Source: Synechocystis salina LEGE 00031 (lineage in GTDB: Bacteria; Cyanobacteriota; Cyanobacteriia; Cyanobacteriales; Microcystaceae). From it: DNA of 64,000 nucleotides. The translations under genes were made by a program, and so were the position numbers. The stretch covers positions 55,747-119,746 of the forward strand of contig NZ_JADEVV010000004.1 of the NCBI RefSeq assembly GCF_015207985.1. The letters are read 5' to 3'. Shown here one piece after another: positions 7,649 through 17,000 of this stretch (positions within the stretch are counted from its first letter, which is position 1; the number at the start of each line of letters is the position of its first letter). A model generated the notes under the pieces. The model was not told the DNA's origin. It did not search any database and saw only the letters and a program-made list of their open reading frames with translations.

Positions 7649-8074
7649 CTAAAATAAATCGGAAAGATCTTCCAAACCAATGGCCGGTTCTACCTTGGTC
7701 ACCGGCGCTTTTTGTTCTAGTTGTTCTAGCTTGGCAGGGCGAGAACTGGCGATCGCCAATGGTTGAGGCAATGGCTGACCTTGCCACTGAATACCCCGAC
7801 AAAAATCCGCCACCGAGGCTGTGAGGGAAAGGGGTCGGGGAGGGGCTTTGGGACGATGCAACGTCGGTAAGTTTTCCCCCCCAGGGCGGGATTGTTGCCC
7901 AGTCCAATTTCCCTGGGAAAAGAAGTCCGCCACCGACAAACAAACCAAAGAGGGCAAGTTATCTAGGCTTTCCTCCGTCACCGAAGACTCCAACACCCGG
8001 GGGGAGCCCTGCCAGTTGTAACCCCGGAAAAAATCCCCCACTTTCATCTGGGCCCATTGGGCTGGATGGATCAT
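7649..8074 (-). CDS. Slr0145-like protein with three short internal repeats
   Basis: This is a 141-residue protein without a recognised enzymatic domain. Three copies of a motif of about twelve residues are visible: VGDFFRGYNWQG near the start, VADFFSQGNWTG in the middle and VADFCRGIQWQG about residue 85. They are separated by proline- and serine-rich linkers. Such V-x-D-F-F...W-x-G units could be short linear binding motifs for a repeated partner. The gene overlaps the preceding V4R gene by four bases (ATGA), indicating coupled translation. It is the Slr0145 equivalent; its biochemical role is unknown. Confidence 0.75.
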   Translation of the reverse strand: MIHPAQWAQMKVGDFFRGYNWQGSPRVLESSVTEESLDNLPSLVCLSVADFFSQGNWTGQQSRPGGENLPTLHRPKAPPRPLSLTASVADFCRGIQWQGQPLPQPLAIASSRPAKLEQLEQKAPVTKVEPAIGLEDLSDLF

Positions 8075-8802
8075 TTGAGGTACTCTCCCTTAACCAGCTT
8101 GGTGGCAATGTCATTGGCATTGGCCCCTTCGTTTTGCCAGAAGGTGGCCGCATCAATGCGGTCCTGTTTGCCGATTAGAAACTTGCAATAGGTTTCCCCC
8201 ATGGCGTAGCACTGAATTTCAATGCAGTTGAGGGACTTTTTCACCAGGCGACTGAAGAACCCTGCCAACAGGCCAGCGTAAATATGACAGACTGGTTTAC
8301 CCACATCTCCCAAGGTGCGGGCCACGGCGGAGTCGAAAATGTCCACAAACAGAAAACCGTTTTTTTGCTCACTGAGGTCAATGGCCCAGTTCCCCCAGCC
8401 CTGGGCAGTGAAGGGCCACCACCAACCTTCCAGCACATAGTTAAGATTGAGCTCGCTCAAAGAACTGGTGTAACCAAATTCGGCCAGGAACCATTGATTA
8501 AAAAACTCAGCATCGTAATGACCCCACTCTTTCCCGATGTTGTACATGACCACACTGGAGGCGTTGCCCACTTCCTCTTGCAAACCGTCAATTAAGCCAA
8601 CTATAAAATCTTCGCTGGTAAGAACGTTACGGCAATTATTCCAGTCCACAATGGAACCAGAATTCATTTGAAAACAAAAGAAGTCCTCCACTTGATAGTG
8701 GTGGTGTTTGTTGGGATGAACCTTTCTTAAACTATGTTCCAACAAGTTAGATCCTTTGACCTGGGCCGGAGTGTTTGATGTACTAATGGAAGTTAAAACC
8801 AT
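8071..8802 (-). CDS. V4R-domain protein, first gene of the PAP-type operon (Slr0144-like)
   Basis: This is a protein of about 243 residues with a C-terminal V4R domain: 'GKPVCHIYAGLLAGFFSRLV' and 'IEIQCYAMGETYCKFLIG' match the Cys/Gly pattern of 4-vinyl-reductase-like domains. The N-terminal half (SIVDWNNCRN, GKEWGHYDAEFFNQWF) is typical of the cyanobacterial Slr0144 type. I select the ATG at 8800-8802 because AAGGGG lies eight bases upstream; an ATG at 8857-8859 would add 19 residues without a clear ribosome-binding site. It begins the nine-gene cluster known in Synechocystis 6803 to affect photosystem II assembly. Confidence 0.85.
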   Translation of the reverse strand: MVLTSISTSNTPAQVKGSNLLEHSLRKVHPNKHHHYQVEDFFCFQMNSGSIVDWNNCRNVLTSEDFIVGLIDGLQEEVGNASSVVMYNIGKEWGHYDAEFFNQWFLAEFGYTSSLSELNLNYVLEGWWWPFTAQGWGNWAIDLSEQKNGFLFVDIFDSAVARTLGDVGKPVCHIYAGLLAGFFSRLVKKSLNCIEIQCYAMGETYCKFLIGKQDRIDAATFWQNEGANANDIATKLVKGEYLK

Positions 8803-9085
8803 GGACGACATCCCCTTGGGTATGGTGAAAAAATCAGTTTGGCTTGGCAGGCAACCCATCTATGGGTTAGAAAAGGATTCAGGATAAAACGGGTAAATGC
8901 GGTGAAAAACAAGAGCCTTGCCCTGGGTTCACGGTGTTGAGTAATTCTGAATAACCACTGGCTATTTTCCTAAATGGGGAAAATTCAACCAACGGCTGAC
9001 CCACTTTGTAGCCAGTACAAAGCTTAATCAGTGTTACTCTAAAAATCCCAACTAATTCTAATTTTTACATGGCTTTTGTAGGCAG

Positions 9086-9114
9086 GATAAATCTCCGTTA
9101 CAAAACGTTGTCAA
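9086..9114 (-). promoter_or_regulatory. Weak candidate promoter in the 8803-9189 intergenic region
   Basis: On the minus strand TTGACA (9109-9114) is followed after 17 bases by TTTATC (9086-9091), a poor -10 match. It would give a leader of nearly 300 bases before the Slr0144-like gene. The rest of this 387-bp AT-rich stretch shows no gene or strong hairpin. Confidence 0.3.
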
Positions 9115-9189
9115 AGTAGAAAAGACAACTAAACATTTCTCCATTAATTATTGTTAAGTTTGTATTTCTTCTGTTGACAAAACTGCCCT

Positions 9190-12100
9190 TCAATTTTCCG
9201 TTGACTGGCAAAATTCCAGGGAATAGGTCTGGGCTGGTTGTTTCTGGGTGGCCAGATAATCCCTCAACCAGCCACAACCCTGCTCCACTAGTTGGCGGAG
9301 CCGCTCCTTCTCCGGAGTTACGGGCCAACTTTGCAGATCACCGTTTTGGGCCACGGCCAGTAACCATTGGCCTTCCAGATTAAAGCCTAGCCCTAATAAT
9401 GATCCCGATGTACTGGTAAATTCCCCTCGGAGGTTACCCTGCTGGTCCCAAAGTCTGACCATGCCATCACTGGCAGCGGTGGCGATCCATTGGCTGTCGG
9501 GACTGATGGCAATCTGATCAATGGGTAGGGGGTCACTTTTTAGGGTGTGTAACAATTCCCCCTCCACACTCCAAATTTTGGCGGTGCCTTCCCGACCAGC
9601 ACTTAATAGGTATTTACCGTTGGGGCTGTATTGCAGTTGATTGAGGCGATCGCCGTGGGCCACAATGCTTTTAATTAGGGTGCCATCAAAATTCCAGAGG
9701 GTGAGATTACCCTGCTCATCCCCGGCGGCCAGTTGGGGTAAGGTCGGGTGGAGGCTAACACTGCGGATGGGTTCTTTTCGTTGCATGGGGTTGCCCAGGG
9801 CCAGGGCAATGGGGCCATGCAATTCAATGGCATTACTGGGGTTGCTATTGCTATCCCCTTGGGCGTGGTTCCCACTAGGATTTTTGTTGTTTGCCCCCTG
9901 CCAGAGTTGCACTTCTCCGCTACCGGTGGCCACGGCGATCGCCCATTGGGGGGATGTGGGGGTGGTGCGTAGGTCCACATCGTAAACACGGCCAATATCC
10001 GCCGTCCAGGCTTTGGCCAATTGAGGCTTGGCCTGGAGTTGCCACAGTTGCCATTGCCGACCCCGTTGCCCCAGCAACCATTGGCCATCAACACTGAACT
10101 GGAGGCGATTAACATTTTTGCTAGTATTTGGTAAAGTCCGGCGGCTTTGGTCTGCCGTATTGAATAACATTAAGGGTTCATTTTCCATTGCCAACACAAT
10201 AGTATTGGTATTGGCATTCTCCGCCACAGCCCCGAGTACACCAGGCAAATTGAGGCTAACCAAATCGGGCTTTGGGGTCATATCCCAGACCTTAACCAAG
10301 TTATTTTCCAAGCCGATCGCCAATAGGGCACCATTGGTGGCTAGGGCTAAACCAAAAATTGCCTCTGGGTAACCTTGGTACTTTTTCAGCATTTTGCCGC
10401 TGGTGGACCAGTGAATGATGCTGCCGTTACTGCTGCTAGAAAATAATTCTTTACCATCGGGGCTGAAGACCACCCTGGTGACAAATTCATCGTGGCCCAA
10501 TAGGGTGGCTTTAATTTCCCCCTGGAGATTCCAAAGTCTCACAGTGCCATCGTCCGCCGCCACAGCCAGTAGGTTGCCATCGGGGTGCCAATTAACCCCA
10601 AAAAAGGCCACCTCCGGCAAGCCAAACTGACGGATGAGATTACCCTGCAAATCCCAGAGGCGAATTTGCCCATCCCGGCAGACGCTGACCAGGGTTTGGC
10701 CATCGGGACTAAATTGGGCATCATCCACGGATTTCGTGTGCCCCTCCAACACAGCTAGGGTTTTACCCGATCGCCAATGCCAAATACGCACAGTGCGGTC
10801 CCGGGAGGTGGAAGCCAGGGTTTCTCCATCGGGGCTGAAACTGACGCTATAAACGGAATCTTGATGGCCCTTTAGGGTCTGCAAAACGTTGCCTTCCAGA
10901 TCCCAAATTTTGACCATCTGATCCTGGCCGGCGGTGGCGATCACTTTACCGTTGGGGGAGAAATCCACCCGATAGATACTGTCTTTATGGCCAGTCAGTT
11001 CCCGCAAAAATCGGCCCTGGGGAGTCCAAAGGCGCACTGTTGCATCCCGGGAAGCAGAAGCAATTAAATTGTTGTCGGGACTAATGGCCACACTGGTCAC
11101 TCCGTCCCTATGGCCCGTGAGAATATTTTTTTCGGCAATTTGGCTGAGAATTTGTTGCAAACTTACCAATGGACTGGTGGCGGGATATTGACTGAGGGTT
11201 TCATTCGCTTTGACTAGGTGGTGGAGTTGTTGCCCTGCCTCCAAAGCTGTCACCAAACCCGGAATTTGATCAAAGGTGAATTGCCGTTGGGCGCTAGTAC
11301 CTAAGCGTTGTAGTTCTGTGCCCTGTTGACTCCGTTGTTGCTTGAGGGTGGCAAAGTAAGCCTGGCTTAAGGCGATCGCCGATCCCCCCAGGGACATCAT
11401 CAGCACCACAATACCGAAGCTGATCATCCGTTTAGCCTTGACATTGGCCTGGGTCAAAATTTGGTTGGCGGCCAGGGAAGCTTCCTGTTCCTGATTTTGA
11501 CTGGCGTTGAGGTAACGGTAATCCACCCCACTGAGGTTTTTACTGCTGGCCCAGGCCAAGGCTTCCCGTAGAGCTTCCCCCCGTAGTAATCGAGAAGAGT
11601 CTTGGTAATTGGAATTGATCCAAGCCTGGAGGTTAGTGCTGTAGGGTCGGAGTTTATTGAGCTCTTTACTAACCCATTGGGCATTAAAAATTGCTTGGTA
11701 AATGGGGTTATAGGGACGCAATTGCCCTTCCACTTTGACCACCAGCCCCGTTAGCCGCAACACCGTTTGTTCGACGCTATCGTCCGCGGGAATGGCACCT
11801 TTATGCAGAATTTCTTGGTACAGTCCCAACAGTTGCCCACTGCGGGCCTCGTCCTTCAAAAGGCGATCGCCAATGGTGCGAAAATGTACCGGTTCGTCAT
11901 TGGATTCCCAGTGGTGAATGATTTTATCTTCGATCACCTGGGCGATGGCGGTGGGAATGGTGTCAGCTTGGCAATGCAACTCCCCCCCTTGCAGAGCTTG
12001 GGCCACTAGTTCGCAGACCTTCTGGGTTAAAAAGGGTTGTCCCCCTGTCCAGGCTAAAATTTCCCTGAGAATTGCCTGGGCGCTCCCTTCATCCACCGCA

Positions 12101-12786
12101 AAACCAGCGCTGAGGGGCAGGGCTTCTGTGAGGGTAAACCCAGTCAGGGCAATGGCTTGGCCAATGTTAAAGGGAGTTTGGGTTTTATTATCAATTAAAT
12201 CCGAGGGGGTAGCTACCCCAAAGAGGGCAAAGCTGAGGCGATTATATTCCCTATCATCCGCCCGTTGGTTGTAGCAAAAACGAATGTAGGAAAAAAAGTC
12301 ATCCAGGGAAAAGGGCAGGCTCAGCACCTTATCAATTTCATCAATAAAAATGACAATCTGGCGATCGCCAATGGTTTGAAGAATGACCGATTCAACAAAT
12401 TCCCGTAACTTTTGAATGGGACTGAGTTGTTCCCGCTCCCGTAACCAGGGTTTGAGGGCCACTTTGCCCGCCAAAGATAGACCAAGGTAAAGCTGGGTAA
12501 TAATGCCGTTATACCATTTTTGTGGGTCAGCTTCAGTGCCCAAACTGGTGATGTCAATGGAAACACACACCACCCCATCTTGCTGTAGTTGATGCATGGT
12601 ACGTACCCGTAGGCTAGATTTGCCCATCTGCCGACAGTTGAACACATAGCAAAATTTCCCTCCTCGCAACTGGGCCAAAAGTTCCCGGTCTGCCTCCCGT
12701 TGGCTATAACTGGGATGGTTAGCGGCCAAACTTCCCCCTACCTGGTAGGGACTCGATTGCAATAAATTTAGGGACATGGAGGACAT
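9190..12786 (-). CDS. AAA-ATPase/WD40-repeat protein (Slr0143-like)
   Basis: This is a 1198-residue protein. The N-terminal third is an AAA_35-type ATPase domain: 'FCYVFNCRQMGKSSLRVRTM' contains the Walker A-like lysine-serine, 'IVIFIDEIDKVL' is Walker B, and 'WTGGQPFLTQKVCELV' follows. A single hydrophobic segment near residues 450-480 (MISFGIVVLMMSLGGSAIAL) probably spans the membrane. WD40 repeats run from about residue 560 to the C-terminus (GHRDGVTSVAISPDNNLIAS, DATVRLW), enough for roughly two propellers. This N-ATPase/TM/WD40 layout is common in cyanobacteria. The order matches slr0143 upstream of slr0144. A signalling or scaffold role is inferred. Confidence 0.85.
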   Translation of the reverse strand: MSSMSLNLLQSSPYQVGGSLAANHPSYSQREADRELLAQLRGGKFCYVFNCRQMGKSSLRVRTMHQLQQDGVVCVSIDITSLGTEADPQKWYNGIITQLYLGLSLAGKVALKPWLREREQLSPIQKLREFVESVILQTIGDRQIVIFIDEIDKVLSLPFSLDDFFSYIRFCYNQRADDREYNRLSFALFGVATPSDLIDNKTQTPFNIGQAIALTGFTLTEALPLSAGFAVDEGSAQAILREILAWTGGQPFLTQKVCELVAQALQGGELHCQADTIPTAIAQVIEDKIIHHWESNDEPVHFRTIGDRLLKDEARSGQLLGLYQEILHKGAIPADDSVEQTVLRLTGLVVKVEGQLRPYNPIYQAIFNAQWVSKELNKLRPYSTNLQAWINSNYQDSSRLLRGEALREALAWASSKNLSGVDYRYLNASQNQEQEASLAANQILTQANVKAKRMISFGIVVLMMSLGGSAIALSQAYFATLKQQRSQQGTELQRLGTSAQRQFTFDQIPGLVTALEAGQQLHHLVKANETLSQYPATSPLVSLQQILSQIAEKNILTGHRDGVTSVAISPDNNLIASASRDATVRLWTPQGRFLRELTGHKDSIYRVDFSPNGKVIATAGQDQMVKIWDLEGNVLQTLKGHQDSVYSVSFSPDGETLASTSRDRTVRIWHWRSGKTLAVLEGHTKSVDDAQFSPDGQTLVSVCRDGQIRLWDLQGNLIRQFGLPEVAFFGVNWHPDGNLLAVAADDGTVRLWNLQGEIKATLLGHDEFVTRVVFSPDGKELFSSSSNGSIIHWSTSGKMLKKYQGYPEAIFGLALATNGALLAIGLENNLVKVWDMTPKPDLVSLNLPGVLGAVAENANTNTIVLAMENEPLMLFNTADQSRRTLPNTSKNVNRLQFSVDGQWLLGQRGRQWQLWQLQAKPQLAKAWTADIGRVYDVDLRTTPTSPQWAIAVATGSGEVQLWQGANNKNPSGNHAQGDSNSNPSNAIELHGPIALALGNPMQRKEPIRSVSLHPTLPQLAAGDEQGNLTLWNFDGTLIKSIVAHGDRLNQLQYSPNGKYLLSAGREGTAKIWSVEGELLHTLKSDPLPIDQIAISPDSQWIATAASDGMVRLWDQQGNLRGEFTSTSGSLLGLGFNLEGQWLLAVAQNGDLQSWPVTPEKERLRQLVEQGCGWLRDYLATQKQPAQTYSLEFCQSTEN

Positions 12787-13105
12787 TGTTATTTAGTTAT
12801 GTCTTTGACTATCCCGCCAAAGGGCAAGTAACGGTTTGCAATAGTGCATCGACTCTTTGAGGGGAGCTATGGTTTCCGCCTCTGACTTTCATTATACGCA
12901 GATAGCAAACCACCTTAAAACTAAGACAAAAGTGCATTTATAAGGCTGTTATTACCATCTGAATTTGGGAATAAAATAGACAAAAAACTTAGCCGTCGTA
13001 AATCCTAATTGAGTTGACTTAATAAGCAAGATTAGACCGAAAAAAAATTGGAAAAGATTTATTAATTAAAAACTTTGATCACGCTTAAGCAGGTTGAATC
13101 AGATT
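12787..13105. other. AT-rich intergenic stretch, nothing recognised
   Basis: These 319 bases separate two minus-strand genes. They are AT-rich and must contain the promoter of the WD40 gene, but I find no convincing -35/-10 pair, hairpin with T-run or short coding frame. Confidence 0.4.
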
Positions 13106-13840
13106 TTATTTTAACCCAGCATTCATATCAGTATGGCGGAAAATCAGTTCAGCTTTTAATGACAACCACAGCATCAACACCAAAGGTAAGCATAATGAAG
13201 ATAAACCCAATTTAGCCGTCAAAACTCCACCGAAAATAGCACCGACACTAAATCCTAGCAATGCACTGCCAAATTTTATTAGTCTTGTGCGGCAAGCATC
13301 AAGATCCTGGCAGGATGCCCTTGGGCGAAGGGTGTCTTGTAGTCCACTAATTAATGCTAGATCCATGGTGAATTGGGTCAAATTATTGGTCATGGCGGTG
13401 GTAGGGGCAATATGTCCGAGGGATTCCCGCATTAACGCATTTTGCATTCCCATGGAAAATACTCCTAGGGAGCCAGTCAAAAATAACGGCAAATTATTGG
13501 CTGATTTATGGTGGGCTGGAGCCAAAATAATTGCAGTTATGGTAAATAACAGTAAAACTAAAGTTTCCATACTAATCAAATGGCTGAGCTTTAGTTGATG
13601 GCGGCGAGCCAGGACAGTGGTAAGGATAACGGCAAACATAAAAACGGGAATGACTGCAAGTCTAACCCACAGGGCTTGTCCCCCCACGCCAATTATTTCC
13701 GTTGCCGCTATGACCAGATTGCCAGTAATGTGAGAGGTGAATAAACCATTCAACCCTAGAAAGCTAGCTGCATCGACAAAGCCGGCTACCCAACTGAATA
13801 AAACACCGACAATAAACTGCTCATTTAATAATAGTTTCAT
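13106..13840 (-). CDS. YoaK/DUF1275-family membrane protein
   Basis: This 244-residue integral membrane protein has about six hydrophobic segments. The family signature is in the first half: 'WVAGFVDAASFLGLNGLFTS' followed by HITGNLV, and later 'GSLGVFSMGMQNALMRESLG' and 'TTAMTNNLTQFTMDLA'. These are the YoaK/DUF1275 hallmarks. The family is widespread and its substrate is not established. The gene is transcribed alone on the minus strand between AT-rich spacers. The 238 bases to its right end show only a weak CTCCT/AGGAG hairpin near 13955. Confidence 0.85.
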   Translation of the reverse strand: MKLLLNEQFIVGVLFSWVAGFVDAASFLGLNGLFTSHITGNLVIAATEIIGVGGQALWVRLAVIPVFMFAVILTTVLARRHQLKLSHLISMETLVLLLFTITAIILAPAHHKSANNLPLFLTGSLGVFSMGMQNALMRESLGHIAPTTAMTNNLTQFTMDLALISGLQDTLRPRASCQDLDACRTRLIKFGSALLGFSVGAIFGGVLTAKLGLSSLCLPLVLMLWLSLKAELIFRHTDMNAGLK

Positions 13841-14078
13841 CGTCTATGGTTACATGGCAAAGTTATGTTAGAGCGTGTCTCAAAAATCTGACAATTGTGG
13901 TTAATTACCCCCTCCTCTGCTTTTCTGACAATGCTAGTTAGTCTCCCCCTAGCGCTCCTGATTAAGGAGGATAAACTTGGAAGAGTTCCTCATTTTAGCA
14001 AGGATTCTTTACTGACAAGGCAATTTTTTAAGTCCATTCTTAGCTTGACCATGCGCGTAAAGTAACACTGAATAAATT

Positions 14079-17000
14079 CTAATTTACGGTGTTAGAAGTT
14101 GGAAAACTAAATTGCAAAATCACATCATTGTAATCCTGATCACCGCCCCCAACTATATCTTCAAAGCCAAAAAGGTTACTACCAAGACGGGACATTTGAC
14201 TAATACCACCGGGGTTAGCCTCATTAAAAGAGAAAAGAGCAACGGGGCCAAGATTGGGATCATTACCGGGATTTTGGTTCAGCACCTCTGCAATGGTGGC
14301 GTTGGGAATAATCACCATGCCATACATATTGTTGCCTAATAGGTTAATGGTTTGTTTTGTTGTGCCAAAGAAACTATCCGGTGCAGTTAAACTTACTCCG
14401 GTGAGGGGATTTTGGGCTCGATTTAAAGCGGCCTGGAGGTAACCTATTTCACCTGGCTTGAGATCAATTTGGCGATCGCCATTAATGTCTAATCCCCCAG
14501 TTAAGCTATCCACTTGGTAGAGGGCAATGGCATTGTCATAGGCTCCAGCACGACTAATGGAGGCTTCGACGGCAACGGTTTGATTTAAAATCCCTGGTAC
14601 AACCAAAGTTTTGGAGCTAATTTCAGCAGTGATGCCATCAAAGCTCAATTGATGATAACCCCGACTATCGGTTTCGACGGTGGGGGAAGTATTAATGGAA
14701 AAAGTTGTTTTGCCTCCCTGTTGGCTGTAGAGCATATAGTAACGATTAGCTTCTAGGTTTGAGTTTTCCAAACTTCCAAAAAATTGCTCTTCGGTTTTGG
14801 CCAGCTCTATGGGATTGGTAAAACTTTCCTGGGCCAGGGTACGGGTAAGGGAGTTATTAGATGAACTATCTTGATCCTGAAAAATAATTTGCTTACGAGC
14901 GAGGGCCGCAGTTTCATAGCCTGGATCGTTAGGTTGCAAACCATTGATTGTGCCGTTTTGATCATCAACCACAATCCAGCCCAGTTCATAGTTTTGGTCA
15001 GAACTGCTAATTAACCTTAGTTGTACCTGGCCATCGGCATTGGTGGGAGCCCAGAAAACCCGATTATTGTTGGTAATTAAACCTGGAATGGTACGACCCA
15101 AATAACCTTTTGTTTCCACCAGGCCATTGCTTACGCCGTCGGCATCTCCCCGATCGCCATCGAGAAGCTCAAGCTTGACTCCATGGGGACTACTTTCACC
15201 ATCTAGATAACTAAATTTGGCCCCGGTCACATTGTTAGACATTAGGGATTCATAACTTCTCGTGAGGGGATTGTAATTAAAAAAGTCGTTAAATTCGCCG
15301 ATGCCACCGACAGTGACATCAGCTTGGGTTTGGCCGCCATTAGTGGTGGTGGAAAAATTGACTATGCCTCCCATTAAGCTATTTTCCAACTCCCCTGCCA
15401 GATAATTCCAACGGCGGATCTGGGAACCATTGCCATCAGCAGCTAGGGCAAACTCCTGCCCCCAGTTTCCTAACCTTAAACCTTCGTCTAACAAAGAAAC
15501 TAATAATCCAAACTGGCGATCGCCGGTGTAAATACCATCATTAGGAATTTGAACTGTGACTGTTTTACTGGTTTCCCCTGGGTTAAAGATTAGCTGTCCC
15601 GCCACTGGTAAATAGCGATTACCCGCTTTACCATCACCATCTTGGCTGAGATAACTAACTAAAACATACTTGTCCAGATCCCCCGTCCGCTCAATAACAA
15701 AATCTACCTCTCCTATTGCCTCTGAAATTTTGGGATTGGAAACAAGCAGTTTAGTCGGGGCATTGGGATTTGAAACTGGAACTTTATTTTGAGAATTGAT
15801 AGTTAAGTCACTTAATAAACCGTTGTTGATTTCTGTATTAGAAGTCGGTAAAATTGGTGCTGGAATATTGGTGCTTACGGCAGTGTAAGTGGGTGCTTTG
15901 GCTTGGTTAACCAAAACTGTCGCCGCTGAGAGGTCAGACGTGTATTGATAATATTTATCGCCATATTGATAAGTAGTTCCCGCCGCACTAAAATCGCTAC
16001 TTAACACGAGACTATCGACACTATCCATCAGCACAACAACTGTGTTGTTACTCGACAAATTAGTAACGGTTAAAGCATTGAGGGTTAACGTATTCGCACC
16101 ATAATCGAGAATACTAATTACTTCAAAGTTTTTAAGCCTTACCCCTGGTGCCAAGGTGGTAATATCCCAATTCTGTCCGTTATAACCTTGTAATTCCAAC
16201 ACATCTAACCCTGTCCCGCCATCTAGGCGACGGAAGTAGGTATCAGCGACGGAAACAAAGTCATCCCCTGGTCCTGCATAAACTACGTCTAAACCTCCAT
16301 TAGTATAGATTTGGTCATCACCCTGCCCTGCCACAAAGCTTTCCCCAGTGGGGGTGCCGAGCATAACATCATCGCCTATAGTTCCTGTTTGATTCACCGT
16401 TTGGTTAAAGTCGCTACCAAAGAGGACAAAACTGAGGTTGTCGTTATTCCCTGGCGCACCAATAATGAGGTCATCAAAACCATCCCCATTCACATCCCCG
16501 CCGCCGCCAAGAGAAACTCCAGCAAGGGAATTAGGCAATCCGGTGACCGAAAATCCTTGCTCTGGTGTGAGGTCTTTTAACGTCAAGAATTTGCCATTGT
16601 TTGCAGATAAAGCCGCCCCAAAAACCACATAGCCCGTTCCTTGTTGTTGATTGGTCCCCGGAACCCCAATCCACAAATCATCAAAACCATCTCCATTCAC
16701 ATCCCCCGCTGGGGCAAAGCTAGTCAATTGAGCTGGTAGACTGGTATCGGTATTGATGTCAATGGTGGAGAGCAAAATGTCAGGCTGTGAATTGCTGTTT
16801 AAACCACTTAAACTGCCGTAGTAGATCGCAACAAAATTAAGTTTGGATTTGTTATTCTCTACGAAAGCCGTCAAAATATAGCCGAAATCGTCAATTCCAT
16901 CCCCATTTACATCCCCGATATCCTGTAAGTCACTAGCGTTAGGGTCTCGGAGTAACCCGCCCACTGTCGGCAACGCGACTGAGATGGGAGATAAACCGGA

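Noticed and set aside
9086..9114. A confident sigma-70 promoter for the photosystem II assembly operon
   Set aside because: The -35 is good but the -10 matches only half of the consensus and the leader would be unusually long; kept only as a weak candidate feature.
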